NCBI GenBank assembly: GCA_024231975.1
Contig: JAAEQB010000062.1
Coordinates: 58,391 to 122,390 of the forward strand
Length of the DNA: 64,000 nucleotides
Origin: Allobosea sp.
GTDB lineage: Bacteria > Pseudomonadota > Alphaproteobacteria > Rhizobiales > Beijerinckiaceae
Direction of reading: 5' to 3'
The notes beneath the pieces were generated by a model. It had not been told where the DNA came from. It searched no databases and was given only the letters and a program-made list of their open reading frames with translations. The position numbers and the translations under genes are program-made. Positions 34,392-42,437 of the stretch are shown one piece after another. The first letter of the stretch is position 1; every line of letters begins with the position of its first letter.

Positions 34392-34685
34392 TCACCGCGC
34401 GAGCAGCGGGTAAAGATCGGCCCAAAGTGGGTTCTGCTCCTCGATCAATCGGACCTTCCAGTCGCGGCGCCATTTCTTCATGTCCTTTTCGCGCTCGATC
34501 GCCTCGATTGCCGTTGGATATTCCTCGTACCAGACCAGTCGATCGATGCCGTATCTCCGCGAGAAGCCGGGGAGGACCTTGCTCTTGTGTTCGTGGACTC
34601 GGCGGGCGAGGTTGCGCGTCACACCGAGATAGAGCGTTCCATGCTGCCCGCTCGCCAGCAGATAAACGTGGAATGGCAAGGCCAT
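34392..34685 (-). CDS. GIY-YIG nuclease domain protein (between glcD and glcE)
   Basis: 97 residues, a single GIY-YIG domain of the minimal YhbQ-like type. The two strands read FHVYLLASG and GTLYLGVTRNLARRVHEHK (VYL...YLG with the catalytic arginine and histidine following), then YGIDRLVWYE, the helix AIEREKDMKKWRRDWKVRLI with the metal-binding glutamate, and NPLWADLY. It has no added DNA-binding domain. Palindromes start 8 bases before its start and 9 bases after its stop. GGAGG directly abuts the ATG at 34685; the TTG two codons later has better spacing. It interrupts the glc operon. A relative is at 39048-39338. Confidence 0.88.
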   Translation of the reverse strand: MALPFHVYLLASGQHGTLYLGVTRNLARRVHEHKSKVLPGFSRRYGIDRLVWYEEYPTAIEAIEREKDMKKWRRDWKVRLIEEQNPLWADLYPLLAR

Positions 34686-34693
34686 CCTCCGCC

Positions 34694-34839
34694 GTCATTC
34701 CGGGGCTTCGCGCAGCGAAGAGGCCGGAACCCAGAACCGATGCCATTGAACGAGATGAGCGCTGCAGCGTCGAGCCTCTCTTGTATCCATTATCGGTTCT
34801 GGGTTCCGGGCCCGCTGCTGCGCAGCGTCCCGGAATGAC
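34694..34839. repeat. composite nested palindrome right of GIY-YIG gene
   Basis: Outer arms GTCATTCCGGG (34694-34704) and CCCGGAATGAC (34829-34839); inner arms CCGGAACCCAGAACCGAT (34724-34741) and its perfect inversion at 34792-34809. The element could fold into one long stem of about 146 bases. It shares its first 18 bases with the repeat at 34343 in direct orientation. It lies between the glcD stop and the nuclease start. Confidence 0.87.
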
Positions 34840-34850
34840 GGAGAGCTTCC

Positions 34851-36287
34851 TCACGCCGCGATCCGCCCTTCCAGGGGAAACACTTTCGCCGGGTTCATCA
34901 GCCAGCGCGGATCGAACACCGCCCGGACCCGCTGCTGCTGGTGCAGATCGGCCTCATTGAACTGCACGGTCATCAGGTCACGCTTCTCGATGCCGACGCC
35001 GTGTTCGCCGGTCAGGCAGCCGCCGACCTCGACGCAGAGCTTGAGGATGTCGTTGCCGGCATCCTCGGCCTTCTGCGCCTCGACCGGATCGTTGCAGTTG
35101 TAGAGGATCAGCGGGTGGAGGTTGCCGTCGCCGGCATGGAAGACATTGGCGACGCGCAGGCCATAGCCTTTGATGATCTCGTCCATGCGCTCGAGCACGA
35201 AGGGCAGTTGCCCGGTCGGGATCGTGCCGTCCATGCAGATATAGTCGGCGATGCGGCCGGTCGCGCCGAAGGCGGATTTGCGGCCCTTCCAGATCGCCGC
35301 CGTCTCCATCGCCGATTTGCTCTCCTTGACCGTGCCGACGCCGTGCTCCCGGGCGATCGCGACGATGCGGGCAAGCTGCGCGTCCATCTCGGCCTCCGAG
35401 CCCTCGACCTCGATGATCAGCAGCGCGCCGCAATCCATCGGGTAGCCGGCATGGGCGAAGGCTTCGCAGATCTCGATCGCCGGCTTGTCCATGAACTCCA
35501 TTGCCACCGGGATGATGCCGGCGCCGATGATCGCGGCGACCGCCGCGCCGGCCTCGACGCTGGTCGGGAAGCCGAACAGGACCGGCCGCGCCCCTTCGGC
35601 CTGGCGCAGGATGCGCACCGTCGCCTCGGTCACGATGCCGAGCTGGCCTTCCGAGCCGACGATCAGGCCGAGCAGGTCGTAGCCGGGCGAATCGAGATGA
35701 ACGCCGCCGATCTCGACGACACTGCCATCCAGCATGACCAGGGTGACGCCGAGCACGTTGTTGGTGGTGACGCCGTATTTCAGGCAATGGGCGCCGCCGG
35801 AGTTCATCCCGATATTGCCGCCGATCGAGCAGGCGAGCTGCGAGGACGGATCGGGCGCGTAGAAGAAGCCGTCGGCCGAAACCGCGCCGCTGACGGCGAG
35901 ATTGGTGACGCCGGCCTGCACCTTCGCGACCCGGTTGGCGTAGTCGATCTCCAGGATGCGATTCATCTTGGAGACGCCGATCACCACGGCATCCTCCTGC
36001 GGGATCGCGCCGCCGGCGAGCGAGGTGCCGGCGCCACGCGGCACCACCGGGACGCCCTGTTCGGAGCAATAGCGCAGCACGGCCGCGACCTCCTGCGTAG
36101 TCGAGGGCAGCACCACCGCGAGCGGCATGCGGCGATAGGCCGTCAGCGCGTCGGTCTCATAGGGGCGCCGCTCGTCCTCTGAGGTGATCAGCGCGTCAGG
36201 CGCGACCAACCGGCTGAGGCCGGCGAGGATGGCGTCGCGGCGGGCGAGGATGCCGGCATCGGGTACCGGAAAAGCGATCGCACTCAT
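34851..36287 (-). CDS. glcD: glycolate oxidase subunit GlcD
   Basis: 478 residues, the large flavoprotein subunit. PCMH motifs: VVLPSTTQEVAAVLRYCSEQ, VVPRGAGTSLAGGAIPQEDA, CSIGGNIGMNSGGAHCLKYG and SPGYDLLGLIVGSEGQLGIV. The FAD-oxidase C-terminal part has VANVFHAGDGNLHPLILYN and GGCLTGEHGVGIEKRDLM. It oxidises glycolate (and D-lactate in some) using FAD. It is the first gene of the glcD-(nuclease)-glcE-glcF string and is divergent from a LysR gene 113 bases away that may regulate it. Confidence 0.94.
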   Translation of the reverse strand: MSAIAFPVPDAGILARRDAILAGLSRLVAPDALITSEDERRPYETDALTAYRRMPLAVVLPSTTQEVAAVLRYCSEQGVPVVPRGAGTSLAGGAIPQEDAVVIGVSKMNRILEIDYANRVAKVQAGVTNLAVSGAVSADGFFYAPDPSSQLACSIGGNIGMNSGGAHCLKYGVTTNNVLGVTLVMLDGSVVEIGGVHLDSPGYDLLGLIVGSEGQLGIVTEATVRILRQAEGARPVLFGFPTSVEAGAAVAAIIGAGIIPVAMEFMDKPAIEICEAFAHAGYPMDCGALLIIEVEGSEAEMDAQLARIVAIAREHGVGTVKESKSAMETAAIWKGRKSAFGATGRIADYICMDGTIPTGQLPFVLERMDEIIKGYGLRVANVFHAGDGNLHPLILYNCNDPVEAQKAEDAGNDILKLCVEVGGCLTGEHGVGIEKRDLMTVQFNEADLHQQQRVRAVFDPRWLMNPAKVFPLEGRIAA

Positions 36288-36400
36288 GACACTCCGTCCT
36301 TGCCCTCTCCGGCCCTCTCGCGACTCTAGAATACTTCCACAGGGTGCGCAGCGCGAGTAACGTGCATGATTGTTTCCAAAAGAGAAAAGGCGGGGAACGC

Positions 36401-37306
36401 ATGGACCGGTTCGGCGACCTCGACGTTTTCGCCCATGTCGTCACCGCCAGGAGCATGTCCGCCGCGGCGCGCGAGCTCAATCTCTCGCCGGCGGTCATCT
36501 CCAAGCGCATCCGCCGCCTGGAGGACCGGCTTGGCGTGCGCCTGCTCCAGCGCACAACGCGCCAGCTCTCGCTGACCGAGGCCGGTCAGGGCTTCTATGA
36601 GCGCGTCGTCTCGATCCTCGGCTCGATCGAGGAGGCGGAGGCCTGGGTCGCCAGCGGCGCCGGGCAGGCTCGCGGAACCCTGCGCGTCTCGGCGCCGACC
36701 TCGTTCGGGCGCATGCATGTCGCGCCGCATCTCAAGCCTTTCCTCGACCGCAATCCGGCGGTGAATGTCGAGCTGATCCTGAGCGATGCCTTCGTCGACA
36801 TCGTCGCGGATGGCTTCGACCTGGCGATCCGGATCGCCGATCTGCGCGATTCCAGCCTGGTCGCCAAGCGGCTGGCGCCGAACCATCGCGTGCTCTGCGC
36901 GACGCCGGGCTATCTCTCGGCCCATGGCACCCCCGAGACGATCGAGGACCTGTCGCGCCATACGCTCATCGCCCACAATGCCGACCAGTGGCGCCTCGAC
37001 GGGCCGGAGGGCCAGGTAACGGTCAAGATCAATGGCCAGTTGCGGACCAATTCCAGCGAGGTGGTGCGCGAGGCGCTGCTGGCGGGCGTCGGCGTCGCCC
37101 TGCGCTCGACCTGGGATGTCGGGCCGGAGCTGAAATCGGGCGCGCTCAGCAGGGTGCTGCCGGCCTATTCGGTTGGCAAGCGCGTTGCGGTCTACGCGGT
37201 CTATCCGAGCCGCCGGCACATGGAGCACAAGGTGCGCGCCTTCGTCGACTATCTCGCCGAGCTTTACGGGGCGACGCCGTATTGGGATGAGGGGTTGGCG
37301 CTTTAG
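36401..37306 (+). CDS. LysR family transcriptional regulator
   Basis: 301 residues. The helix-turn-helix occupies about 1-60 (FGDLDVFAHVVTARSMSAAA, VISKRIRRLEDRLGVRLLQR), followed by a LysR substrate-binding domain with VSAPTSFGRMHVAPHLKPFL and DGFDLAIRIADLRDSSLVAK, close to the CrgA/DmlR subgroup. I chose the ATG at 36401 with AAGGCGGGG upstream; a frame from 36344 adds 19 residues that do not fit the family. It is divergent from glcD and may activate glycolate use; that link is from position only. Confidence 0.92.
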   Translation: MDRFGDLDVFAHVVTARSMSAAARELNLSPAVISKRIRRLEDRLGVRLLQRTTRQLSLTEAGQGFYERVVSILGSIEEAEAWVASGAGQARGTLRVSAPTSFGRMHVAPHLKPFLDRNPAVNVELILSDAFVDIVADGFDLAIRIADLRDSSLVAKRLAPNHRVLCATPGYLSAHGTPETIEDLSRHTLIAHNADQWRLDGPEGQVTVKINGQLRTNSSEVVREALLAGVGVALRSTWDVGPELKSGALSRVLPAYSVGKRVAVYAVYPSRRHMEHKVRAFVDYLAELYGATPYWDEGLAL

Positions 37307-37407
37307 CCGCCCGCGCCTAGCTGGATTGCGCTGCTGTGCTTGCCCCTGACGGCTCAGCGGGCTAACCCGCTCGCCAAAGTCAGTTCCAGCATCCGAGACA
37401 CGTACCC

Positions 37408-38988
37408 ATGTCCACCCCTGCCAAGCTGAAGGCCCGCCAGCCGCGCGGTTTCGTCGACCGCGGCCCGGCCGATGTCGCCGCCACCGAACGCATGCTCGCC
37501 GTGATCCGCGAGAGCTTCTCGCTCTACGGCTTCGATCCCGTGGAGACGCCCTTCGTCGAATACACCGACGCGCTCGGCAAATTCCTGCCGGACCAGGACC
37601 GGCCGAACGAGGGCGTCTTCTCCTTCCGGGACGATGACGAGCAGTGGCTCTCGCTGCGCTATGACCTGACCGCGCCGCTCGCCCGCCATGTCGCCGAGAA
37701 CTTTGACGCGCTGCCAAAACCCTACCGCGGCTACCAAGTCGGCTATGTCTTCCGCAACGAGAAGCCGGGGCCGGGCCGCTTCCGCCAGTTCATGCAGTTC
37801 GATGCCGATATCGTCGGGAGCGGCACGGTCGCCGGCGATGCCGAGATCTGCATGCTCGCCGCCGACACAATGGAGAAGCTCGGCATCAAGCGCGGCGACT
37901 ATGTCGTCAAGGTCAACAACCGCAAGGTGCTCGACGGAGTGATGGAGGCAATCGGCCTCGGCGGCGAGGAGAATGCTGGCCGCCGGCTGACGGTGCTGCG
38001 CGCGATCGACAAGCTCGACAAGTTCGGGCCGGAAGGCGTGCGTCTGCTGCTCGGCGAAGGCCGCAAGGACGAGAGTGGGGATTTCACCAAGGGCGCGGCG
38101 TTGAACGATGCGCAGATTGGTGTCGTCTTGGGGCTGCTGGAGGCGGATTTTTCGACTTTCGAAGGGCGAACCGCGTTTCTCGATAGTCTCACCGATATTG
38201 AGGATTGGAACGTCAACAAGACTGCTTGGGATTCAATCAGCGGTGAAAAGCCTGCTGTCTACGAGGGGGTCGATACTCTTGATCAGCTGTCCAAGTTGCT
38301 CGTCGCTGCAGGTTATGGGCCTGACCGCATCCGCATCGACCCGTCGGTCGTCCGCGGCCTCGAATACTACACCGGCCCGGTCTACGAGGTGGAGCTGACC
38401 TTCCCGGTCACCAATCAGGACGGCCAGGTCGTGCGCTTCGGCTCGGTCGCCGGTGGTGGCCGCTATGACGGTCTTGTCGGCCGCTTCCGGCCCGAGCCGG
38501 TGCCGGCGGCCGGCTTCTCGATCGGCGTCTCCCGGCTCTATTCGGCGCTGAAGGCGGTGAAGTCGCCGATCGTCGATCAGAAGAACGAGCTTCCGCTGGT
38601 CGTCGTCACCGCGATGGACAACAAGTCGCCGGAATTCATGCCGGCCTATCAGGCTTTCGTCGCGCAGCTGCGTCAGGCCAAGGACGGCGAGGGCAGGGCG
38701 CTCTGCCGTGCCGATCTCTATCTCGGCTCCTCCGGCTTCAACGCCCAGATGAAATACGCTGACCGGCGCGGCGCCGCCTGCGCAGTCATTCAAGGTTCCT
38801 CGGAACGGGATGCCGGCACGGTGGTGATCAAGGACCTGATTCTCGGCGCCGAGCTCGCCGCCGCGGGCCGCGACGTGAAGGACTCGGCCGAGCACAAGGA
38901 GCGCCAGGCGCAGGCGCAGTTCTCCGTGCCGGTGGCCGAGCTGGTCGAAGGGGTTAGAAGGGTCATAGCGCGTCATGCTCGGGCTTGA
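37408..38988 (+). CDS. hisS: histidine--tRNA ligase
   Basis: 526 residues, class II synthetase. PRGFVDRGPADVAATERMLA is motif-like at the N-terminus; LRYDLTAPLARHVAEN and YQVGYVFRNEKPGPGRFRQF are the motif 2 region; RGLEYYTGPVYEVEL and SVAGGGRYDGLVGRF are the HisA/HisB signatures. It has the longer alphaproteobacterial form with an inserted domain at about 200-300. Bases about 38100-38300 drop to about 52% GC with different codon choice from both sides. The last codons (RHARA and the stop) come from a palindromic repeat at 38972-38997. Confidence 0.95.
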   Translation: MSTPAKLKARQPRGFVDRGPADVAATERMLAVIRESFSLYGFDPVETPFVEYTDALGKFLPDQDRPNEGVFSFRDDDEQWLSLRYDLTAPLARHVAENFDALPKPYRGYQVGYVFRNEKPGPGRFRQFMQFDADIVGSGTVAGDAEICMLAADTMEKLGIKRGDYVVKVNNRKVLDGVMEAIGLGGEENAGRRLTVLRAIDKLDKFGPEGVRLLLGEGRKDESGDFTKGAALNDAQIGVVLGLLEADFSTFEGRTAFLDSLTDIEDWNVNKTAWDSISGEKPAVYEGVDTLDQLSKLLVAAGYGPDRIRIDPSVVRGLEYYTGPVYEVELTFPVTNQDGQVVRFGSVAGGGRYDGLVGRFRPEPVPAAGFSIGVSRLYSALKAVKSPIVDQKNELPLVVVTAMDNKSPEFMPAYQAFVAQLRQAKDGEGRALCRADLYLGSSGFNAQMKYADRRGAACAVIQGSSERDAGTVVIKDLILGAELAAAGRDVKDSAEHKERQAQAQFSVPVAELVEGVRRVIARHARA

Positions 38989-38997
38989 CCCGAGCAT
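38972..38997. repeat. palindromic repeat forming the end of hisS
   Basis: ATGCTCGGG (38975-38983) and CCCGAGCAT (38989-38997), perfect 9-base arms with five bases between, preceded by GTC as in the family copies at 22230 and 31729. The hisS stop TGA (38986-38988) is in the loop. Confidence 0.8.
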
Positions 38998-39047
38998 CTC
39001 AGGACCAGAAGGCTCCCATTCCACGCTGAAAACCGTGGGGAGAGCCG

Positions 39048-39338
39048 ATGCATCAGCTTTCGTTCGTCTACATCATGACGAACAAGCCACGAGGCACATT
39101 GTACATTGGTGTGACAGCGGAGCTTGCTCGTCGCGTGTCAGAGCACAAGCTGCTCCAAGGGCGAGGCTTCACCGCAAGGTATAATCTCGACAGGCTGGTC
39201 TGGTACGAGCCACACGAGACCATCGAGCTTGCTATCCAGCGCGAGACGAGCCTGAAGCGCTACGGACGAGCCTGGAAGATCGAGCTGATTGAGAAGGACA
39301 ACCCTGATTGGAACGATCTGTTCGAGAAAATTCTTTGA
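39048..39338 (+). CDS. GIY-YIG nuclease domain protein (between hisS and hisZ)
   Basis: 96 residues, one minimal GIY-YIG domain: SFVYIMTNKPRGTLYIGVTA, ELARRVSEHK with catalytic arginine and histidine, YNLDRLVWYEPHETIELAIQ, the glutamate in RETSLKRYGRAWKIELIEK, and NPDWNDLF. It is clearly related to the 34392-34685 protein (shared DRLVWYE, LARRV-EHK and NP-W-DL) but well diverged, so not a recent duplicate. GGGGAG is at 39037-39042. Palindromes flank it about 50 bases before and 45 after. It separates hisS from hisZ. Confidence 0.88.
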   Translation: MHQLSFVYIMTNKPRGTLYIGVTAELARRVSEHKLLQGRGFTARYNLDRLVWYEPHETIELAIQRETSLKRYGRAWKIELIEKDNPDWNDLFEKIL

Positions 39339-39383
39339 TCGGGCTGCCTTTCATTGCGCGGCGGGAGCCCTTTGCGGCCTGAG

Positions 39384-39417
39384 ATTCTCGGGTCTGCGCT
39401 TCGCTCCGCCCGAGAAT
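39384..39417. repeat. palindromic repeat after the second GIY-YIG gene
   Basis: ATTCTCGGG (39384-39392) and CCCGAGAAT (39409-39417), perfect 9-base arms around TCTGCGCTTCGCTCCG. It is related to the CTCGGG palindromes elsewhere but with a longer loop, and is followed by GAC as in the other copies. Confidence 0.78.
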
Positions 39418-39524
39418 GACGAGGTGTCCGGATTCCCGTTCACCCAATTCCCTAAAAACCGTCGAAAATCATGCGCGCCCCTGCTAGGACGGCGCCGCAA
39501 CAGGGTTTTTGTAAAGTGCCGGCC

Positions 39525-40631
39525 ATGCGCTCAAAGCTCGAGACCGTGATCGCGCCGTTCGAGCGCGAGGGCTTTTCGCGCGCCGAGCCCGCGATCCTGC
39601 AGCCCGTCGAGCCCTTCCTCGACCTCTCCGGCGAGGATATCCGCCGCCGCATCTTCCTGACGCAGGACGATGACGGGCGCGAATGGTGCCTGCGGCCCGA
39701 GTACACGATCCCCGTGGCGCTGGCGCATCTCGCCGCCCATGCCGGCGAGCCGGCGTCCTACGCCTATGCCGGCCCGGTCTTCCGCATGCGCGGTGCGAAC
39801 GAGCCGAGCGAGTTCGCGCAAGCCGGCCTCGAATCCTTCGGCCGGACCGATTTCGCCGCGGCCGACGCCGAGATCATGGCGCTGACCGTCGAAGCCGCTG
39901 CGGCGCTCGGCCTGACCCGCCCGCGCCTGCTGATGGGCGATGTCGCGCTGCTCACCGCGCTGCTCGACCGGCTCGGCGTGCCGCAGGCCGCCCGGCGCCG
40001 GCTGATGCGCGCCGTCGCGCAAGGCAAGGGCGCCGATGCCGTCGCCGCGCTCGAGCCGCCCACGAACGAGGTCGAGCATGCCCATGCCGGCCTGCTCAAG
40101 GCGCTCGAAGGACAGGATCCCAAGGCGGCGCGCGCTTTCGTCCAGGACGTGCTCTCGATCGCCGGCATCTCGACCGTCGGCGGTCGCTCGGCCGGCGACA
40201 TCGCCGAGCGCTTTCTGGCGCGGGCTGCCGAGCGCGACAATCCGGTCAACGGCGAGGCGAGCGGCATCATCGCGCATGCTTTGGCGATCGGCGGTGATCC
40301 CGACGGCGCCTCCGCCGCCTTGCGCAAGCTCGCCGGCGAGGCCGGACTCGATCTGTCGGCCGCGCTCGACGCCTTCGACGAGCGCACCGGCTTCCTCGCC
40401 GCGCGCGGCGTCGATGTCGCCAGCATCTCCTTCTCGGCCGGTTTCGCCCGCAATCTCGACTACTACACCGGCTTCATCTTCGAATTGCATGACCCGGCCC
40501 GGCCGGATTTGAAGCCGATCGCGGGCGGTGGGCGCTATGACGGCGTGCTGCAGCGTCTTGGTGCGCCTGCGCCGGTGCCGGCCGTCGGCGCCTCGCTCTG
40601 GCTCGATCGTCTCGCGGGAGGCAAGGCATGA
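39525..40631 (+). CDS. hisZ: ATP phosphoribosyltransferase regulatory subunit
   Basis: 368 residues, homologous to the HisRS catalytic core but without tRNA ligase function. LQPVEPFLDLSGEDIRRRIF, then WCLRPEYTIPVALAHLAAHA, SYAYAGPVFRMRGANEPSEF and the C-terminal NLDYYTGFIFELHDPARPDL and GGGRYDGVLQRLGAPAPVPA are the HisZ pattern. It is needed for HisG activity and histidine feedback. The ATG at 39525 is preferred over an upstream frame start at 39471. Its stop overlaps the hisG start (ATGA), so the pair is translationally coupled. Confidence 0.95.
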   Translation: MRSKLETVIAPFEREGFSRAEPAILQPVEPFLDLSGEDIRRRIFLTQDDDGREWCLRPEYTIPVALAHLAAHAGEPASYAYAGPVFRMRGANEPSEFAQAGLESFGRTDFAAADAEIMALTVEAAAALGLTRPRLLMGDVALLTALLDRLGVPQAARRRLMRAVAQGKGADAVAALEPPTNEVEHAHAGLLKALEGQDPKAARAFVQDVLSIAGISTVGGRSAGDIAERFLARAAERDNPVNGEASGIIAHALAIGGDPDGASAALRKLAGEAGLDLSAALDAFDERTGFLAARGVDVASISFSAGFARNLDYYTGFIFELHDPARPDLKPIAGGGRYDGVLQRLGAPAPVPAVGASLWLDRLAGGKA

Positions 40632-41623
40632 GCGGGACGGACAAGATGACCAACGACGCGCCTTTGGTCCTGGCCGTGCCCTCCAAGGGCCGGCTGCAGG
40701 AGAACGCTACTGCATTCTTCGGCCGCGCCGGCCTCTCCTTCGTGCAGGCGCGTGGCCAGCGCGAATATCGCGGCCAGATCGCCGGGCTCGGCGGGGCCGA
40801 GGTCGCCTATCTCTCCGCCTCCGAGATCGTCGCGCAGCTCTCCTCCGGTGCCGCCCATCTCGGCATCACCGGCGAGGACCTGGTGCGCGAGCAGGTGGCC
40901 GACGCCGACGCGAGCATGGTGCTGCTGGCGCCGCTCGGCTTCGGCCAGGCCAATGTCGTCGTCGCCGTGCCGCAGGCCTGGATCGATGTGCGAACCATGG
41001 CCGATCTCGACGATGTCGCCGCGACCATGCGCGCCCGTCACGGCCGCAAGCTGCGCGTCGCCACAAAGTATGTGAACTTGACCCGCCGCTTCTTCGCCAG
41101 CCACGGCCTCGCCGATTACCGCATCGTCGAGAGCTTGGGCGCGACCGAGGGTGCTCCGGCTGCCGGCACCGCCGAGATCGTCGTCGACATCACCACCACC
41201 GGTGCGACGCTCTCGGCGAACGCGCTGAAGGTGCTGGACGACGGTGTGATCCTGGCCTCGGAAGCCAATCTCGTCGCCTCCGTGCGTGCCTCCTGGGGCA
41301 AGCAGGCGCGCGAGGCCGCGGCCGCCATCCTCTCGCGCATCGCGGCGGAGGAGGAGGCGCGCTCGCTGCGCGAGGTCCGCGCCGTGCTCAACGCCGTCTC
41401 GCCGCAGCGGCTCGGCGAGATCGCGCACCGGCTCGGCGCGCGCCTGCCGTTCGGCACGGCTGGCGGCGACGGCGTCGTCACCCTGCATTGCCCGCGCAAG
41501 GCGGTGTTCCCGCTGGTCGAGGAGTTGAGCAGGGCCGGAGCCGACGACATCACCGTTCGGGCGCTCGACTATGTCTTCCGCCGCTCCAATCCCCTGATCG
41601 AGCGGCTGCTGGCGCGGATCTGA
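40628..41623 (+). CDS. hisG: ATP phosphoribosyltransferase catalytic subunit
   Basis: 331 residues. First step of histidine biosynthesis: ATP plus PRPP to phosphoribosyl-ATP. LAVPSKGRLQENATAFFGRA is the N-terminal signature, then AHLGITGEDLVREQ, RKLRVATKYVNLTRRFFASH and the PRPP loop IVVDITTTGATLSANALKVL. It is longer than the 200-230 residue HisZ-dependent short form; this intermediate length is usual in alphaproteobacteria. A second ATG seven codons in (MTNDAP) is possible as start. Coupled to hisZ by a 4-base overlap. Confidence 0.94.
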   Translation: MSGTDKMTNDAPLVLAVPSKGRLQENATAFFGRAGLSFVQARGQREYRGQIAGLGGAEVAYLSASEIVAQLSSGAAHLGITGEDLVREQVADADASMVLLAPLGFGQANVVVAVPQAWIDVRTMADLDDVAATMRARHGRKLRVATKYVNLTRRFFASHGLADYRIVESLGATEGAPAAGTAEIVVDITTTGATLSANALKVLDDGVILASEANLVASVRASWGKQAREAAAAILSRIAAEEEARSLREVRAVLNAVSPQRLGEIAHRLGARLPFGTAGGDGVVTLHCPRKAVFPLVEELSRAGADDITVRALDYVFRRSNPLIERLLARI

Positions 41624-41790
41624 CGCGCCGGATTCCCGACGCAATGTCCAGGTAATTCACCCGGGCGAGGCGATTTCAGTGCAAGGTGCACCAAGAGCTG
41701 TGCGATCGAGGCTTGCGCTCGCCACCGCGATCGGTGCAGTGGAAGACGTCGGTTCTCCGTCGCGCTCTTTCCAATCGGGGTCTGGACCAG

Positions 41791-42270
41791 TTGAATACGC
41801 AGTCGCGCCTCGGCCTGATGGCCGCCCTCGTTCTCTCTCTGTCGCCGGTTCTGGTGACCGATGCGCTCGCCCAGCGTCGCCAGCAGATGCCGCCTCGCGG
41901 TGAGCAGCCGCAGGAAGCTCCGCCGCAGAAGCAGGAGAAGAATTTCCCGCTCGACGCCTCCTGGACGGCGATCCAGATGAACGGCAAGCCGATCAACGGC
42001 TTTCGTGCGACGCTGAAGGTCGATTCCAATCTGCGCGGCACCGGCTTCGGTGGCTGCAACACCTTCTCGGCCTCAGCCTATCCGCTGCGCCAGCAGGCAT
42101 TCGCCGTCGGCCCGATCGCGGTGACCAAGTCCGCCTGCGACAAGAGCGCCTCGGATTTCGAGCGCAGCTATCTGATGGCGCTGCGCACCGCCCGGCAATG
42201 GGATCTGGTCGAAGGACGTCTCGTCATCAAGACGGGCGCCGGCGAGATCCGCTTCGACCGCGGCATCTGA
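41791..42270 (+). CDS. META/HslJ domain secreted protein
   Basis: About 159 residues from the TTG at 41791. A signal peptide LGLMAALVLSLSPVLVTDAL ends at ALA-Q; a Gln/Pro-rich linker follows, then a META domain with SWTAIQMNGKPINGF, GTGFGGCNTFSASAYPLRQQ, CDKSASDFERSYLMALRTAR and a closing strand. META-domain proteins are often periplasmic heat- or stress-linked factors such as HslJ. The start is uncertain: GTG at 41686 and ATG at 41818 are also in frame, and only a weak GGGG precedes the TTG. Confidence 0.78.
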   Translation: MNTQSRLGLMAALVLSLSPVLVTDALAQRRQQMPPRGEQPQEAPPQKQEKNFPLDASWTAIQMNGKPINGFRATLKVDSNLRGTGFGGCNTFSASAYPLRQQAFAVGPIAVTKSACDKSASDFERSYLMALRTARQWDLVEGRLVIKTGAGEIRFDRGI

Positions 42271-42281
42271 GGCAGCACCCG

Positions 42282-42425
42282 CCCTTCTCCCCTGCGGGAG
42301 AAGGTGACCCGAAGGGTCGGATGAGGGGTCGCTCAGGTCTCGAGGGTCTGGCGTTCGGCTGAGCGACGCTTACGACCAGTGTCGCGAGACCCCTCACCCT
42401 AACCCTCTCCCGCAAGGGGAGAGGG
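42282..42425. repeat. long GC-rich inverted repeat after the META gene
   Basis: CCCTTCTCCCCTGCGGGAGA (42282-42301) and a CTCTCCCGCAAGGGGAGAG segment (42406-42424) form the ends, with TGAGGGGTC (42322-42330) pairing perfectly with 42388-42396. It fills the space between the convergent META and ABC transporter genes. Confidence 0.75.
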
Positions 42426-42437
42426 GACAGATCGCGC

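Noticed and set aside
34343..39417. Palindromic repeats as a CRISPR array
   Set aside because: Copies are irregularly spaced, palindromic, single, and separated by genes; no spacer-repeat periodicity or cas genes.
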